A stretch of 64,000 nt of DNA, from NCBI RefSeq assembly GCF_015353075.1, contig NZ_CP064187.1:868001-932000 (forward strand), written 5' to 3'. Shown here piece after piece: positions 62,451 through 64,000 of this stretch; the stretch's first letter is position 1, and each line of letters starts with the position of its first letter. Position numbers and translations under genes: made by a program. The notes under the pieces are model-generated. The model was given only the letters and a program-made list of their open reading frames with translations, did no database searches and had not been told where the DNA came from. This DNA is from Rhizobium sp. 007 (GTDB taxonomy: Bacteria; Pseudomonadota; Alphaproteobacteria; Rhizobiales; Rhizobiaceae).

Positions 62451-63032
62451 TTACTCCTCGAAGTCGCTCGCCGGGGCGATCTCGACAGGCTTCTGCGGGC
62501 GTTCGGACGGGTCGCGGCCGATCTCGCTTTTCAGCGACAGCAGATCGATGAAGTGATCCGCTTGGCGGCGCAGGTCGTCGGCGATCATGGGCGGCTGCGT
62601 CGCCATCGTGGAGATGATCGACACCTTGCGGCCCTTGCGCTGAAGGGCTTCCACAAGGGTGGTAAAATCGCCGTCGCCGGAAAAGATGACAAGGTGGTCG
62701 ACGGTTTCGGATTGCTCCATGGCGTCGATCGCCAGTTCGATATCCATGTTGCCCTTGATCTTCCGGCGGCCCATGGAGTCGGTGAATTCCTTGGCAGGCT
62801 TGGTGACGACCTTGTATCCGTTGTAATCGAGCCAGTCGATCAGCGGGCGGATGGAGGAATATTCCTGATCCTCGATCAGCGCGGTGTAATAGTAGGCGCG
62901 CAGCAGGTAACCGCGTTTCTGGAACGCTTTCAACAGCTTGCGATAATCGATATCAAAGCCGAGGCTCTTGGATGCAGCGTAGAGGTTGGCGCCGTCTATG
63001 AAGAGTGCAATTTTTTCGCGTGGGTCGAACAT
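62451..63032 (-). CDS. NYN-domain (LabA/DUF88-type) protein, putative RNase
   Basis: From the ATG at 63032 (MFDPREKIALFIDGANLYAA) the product has 193 residues; a TTG five codons earlier is less likely. PIN-like NYN features are IALFIDGANLY with the metal Asp, GNMDIELAIDAM, and VIFSGDGDFTTLVEALQRKG. These domains are often metal-dependent RNases. The 295-base gap upstream to rpoZ is AT-rich and shared with it. Confidence 0.9.
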   Translation of the reverse strand: MFDPREKIALFIDGANLYAASKSLGFDIDYRKLLKAFQKRGYLLRAYYYTALIEDQEYSSIRPLIDWLDYNGYKVVTKPAKEFTDSMGRRKIKGNMDIELAIDAMEQSETVDHLVIFSGDGDFTTLVEALQRKGRKVSIISTMATQPPMIADDLRRQADHFIDLLSLKSEIGRDPSERPQKPVEIAPASDFEE

Positions 63033-63327
63033 CGCTTGCCAATCCAATTAGAGTAATCCAAATCTTCTTCGGTCAAAATTCCATAAAAACAATGGCTTAG
63101 TTAACGAAGAAAGAATAATTCTTAATTTATGAATTATTCATATAAGGGAGATTTAGGGCACGATTCGGCATATTCCAAGCAACTAACGGTGGAATTGTCA
63201 CATTCACTCGAAAATTTTAGCAGGACGACCCATAAACGGCGGGGCGGTGCATGAAAAACTTGAATTTGTCGGCTTTTAATTGTATCGGGCGTTCTAATCC
63301 CGAAATCACGACCGTAAAGGACAGGCA

Positions 63328-63732
63328 ATGGCCCGTGTCACAGTTGAAGATTGCATCGACAAAGTTGAGAACCGCTTCGAGCTGGTTCTGCTTGCCAGCC
63401 ACCGCGCCCGGCTGATTTCCCAGGGTGCCTCGATCACCATCGATCGCGACAACGACAAGAACCCCGTCGTGGCGCTGCGCGAAATCGCCGATGAAACGCT
63501 GTCTCCCGACGATCTGAAGGAAGACCTCATCCACTCGCTGCAGAAGCACGTCGAAGTCGACGAGCCCGAGCCCGATCCGGCAAGCCTCATTGCCGCTGGT
63601 GGCGTTGCGGCTGCGGAAGGCGAGGAGCAGGACGATCAGCCCGAGACGATCACTTTCGACCAGATGTCGGAAGAAGAGCTTCTGGCCGGCATCGAGGGTC
63701 TTGTGCCTCCGGAAAAGAGCGACGACTACTGA
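63328..63732 (+). CDS. rpoZ: RNA polymerase omega subunit
   Basis: The 134-residue protein begins [36 protein letters not shown], the omega core, and [20 protein letters not shown]. The acidic C-terminal tail (about residues 75-134) is long, as in Rhizobiales. Omega assists assembly and (p)ppGpp response of RNA polymerase. The next gene is the (p)ppGpp enzyme rsh, the usual order. A hairpin terminator lies between them. Confidence 0.96.
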   Translation: MARVTVEDCIDKVENRFELVLLASHRARLISQGASITIDRDNDKNPVVALREIADETLSPDDLKEDLIHSLQKHVEVDEPEPDPASLIAAGGVAAAEGEEQDDQPETITFDQMSEEELLAGIEGLVPPEKSDDY

Positions 63733-63802
63733 TACGTCGCGAGACGATTACCAATCGTCAATCTTGCGCCTTTATTGCTAAGGCATATTATGACCAGTGC
63801 GT

Positions 63803-63835
63803 GCGCCAATCGGTGATTGGCGCGCTTTTGTTTTT
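63803..63835 (+). terminator. Terminator between rpoZ and rsh
   Basis: A perfect 9-bp stem (GCGCCAATC / GATTGGCGC) with a GGT loop and following CTTTTGTTTTT lies 70 bases after the rpoZ stop and 18 before the rsh start. It should end or attenuate rpoZ transcription before rsh. Confidence 0.88.
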
Positions 63836-63852
63836 ATTGGAGTAGTTCCGGG

Positions 63853-64000
63853 ATGATGCGGCAGTACGAGCTCGTGGAGCGGGTGCAGAAATACAAGCCC
63901 GACGCCAATGAAGCTCTGCTGAACAAGGCCTATGTCTATGCCATGCAGAAGCATGGACAGCAGAAGCGCGCCAGTGGTGATCCTTATATCTCCCATCCGC
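63853..64000 (+). CDS. rsh: RelA/SpoT-family (p)ppGpp synthetase/hydrolase, 5' end
   Basis: Only the first 49 codons are in the window. They read MMRQYELVERVQKYKPDANE ALLNKAYVYAMQKHGQQKRA SGDPYISHP, the start of the HD hydrolase domain of long RSH proteins. A GGAG site lies ten bases before the ATG pair at 63853/63856. The position just after rpoZ is the common arrangement. Confidence 0.9.
   Translation, partial: MMRQYELVERVQKYKPDANEALLNKAYVYAMQKHGQQKRASGDPYISHP

Noticed and set aside
1..64000. CRISPR arrays, toxin-antitoxin pairs and phage modules
   Set aside because: No regularly spaced repeats, no cas genes, no integrase or capsid genes and no recognisable toxin-antitoxin pairs were seen.

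Overview
The window looks like chromosomal DNA of a fast-growing rhizobium, most likely the Rhizobium leguminosarum/etli group. The reasons are a RopA-type rhizobial porin, an inositol operon ordered as in Sinorhizobium (iolR-iolC-iolD-iolE-iolB with a divergent Gfo/Idh/MocA gene), a host-attachment family protein, rhizobial palindromic intergenic repeats, a GC-rich sequence, and rpoZ followed by a Rel/Spo gene. There is no plasmid or phage module, no CRISPR array and no complete transposon. I read this as core chromosome with a few lineage-specific insertions. All assignments come from reading translations; no database search was run.

Layout. 1-8 kb: the 5' part of a PleC/DivJ-like PAS sensor kinase, aminopeptidase N, a soluble receptor-like protein with MCP tip and sensor in reversed order, an EamA exporter, an unrecognised two-winged-helix-like protein and two tiny ORFs. 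8-16 kb: a divergent uracil-DNA glycosylase, a YegD-like Hsp70, an RND efflux pump (adaptor and permease), and a short-chain dehydrogenase. 16-27 kb: ETF-ubiquinone oxidoreductase, an EamA exporter divergent from an Lrp regulator, MgtE, a quinone-oxidoreductase/HxlR divergent pair, an MFS exporter, a lipid kinase, and a DUF4242-nucleotide cyclase fusion. 26-29 kb: a glutamate-polyamine ligase-like gene divergent from a polyamine-type aminotransferase. 29-33 kb: a membrane-sugar cluster (GT39, GT2, flippase/LPG-synthase-like membrane protein) holding the stump of a deleted second GT39 gene. 33-35 kb: three tandem YCII proteins and an ECF42-type sigma factor in one operon. 35-46 kb: AMP nucleosidase, GST, DUF2147, SEL1, a HisC-like aminotransferase, two PilZ proteins, host attachment, LysR, AraC, DUF1127 and small cysteine proteins.

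46-54 kb is the myo-inositol catabolism locus. IolE, IolD, IolC and IolB carry out successive steps after inosose formation, IolR is the likely repressor, and palindromes matching GGAA-N6-TTCC lie upstream of iolC with near matches in the iolR/iolY intergenic region. The inositol dehydrogenase and iolA are not in the window. 54-64 kb: an NAD(P)H-dependent ferredoxin reductase-like flavoprotein, tRNA-Ser(GCU), an IS3-type transposase stump, RopA porin with a strong terminator, an alpha/beta hydrolase, a soluble lytic transglycosylase, dapA-smpB-DUF3830, a NYN protein, rpoZ, and the start of rsh.

Most notable items: the GT39 remnant in a possible lipopolysaccharide galacturonosylation cluster; the sigma factor with three YCII paralogues; the receptor-like protein with inverted domain order; a UDG missing two of the four iron-sulfur cysteines; a cyclase with Asn-to-Gln at the transition-state position; a PilZ pair with one degenerate member; and several short genes.
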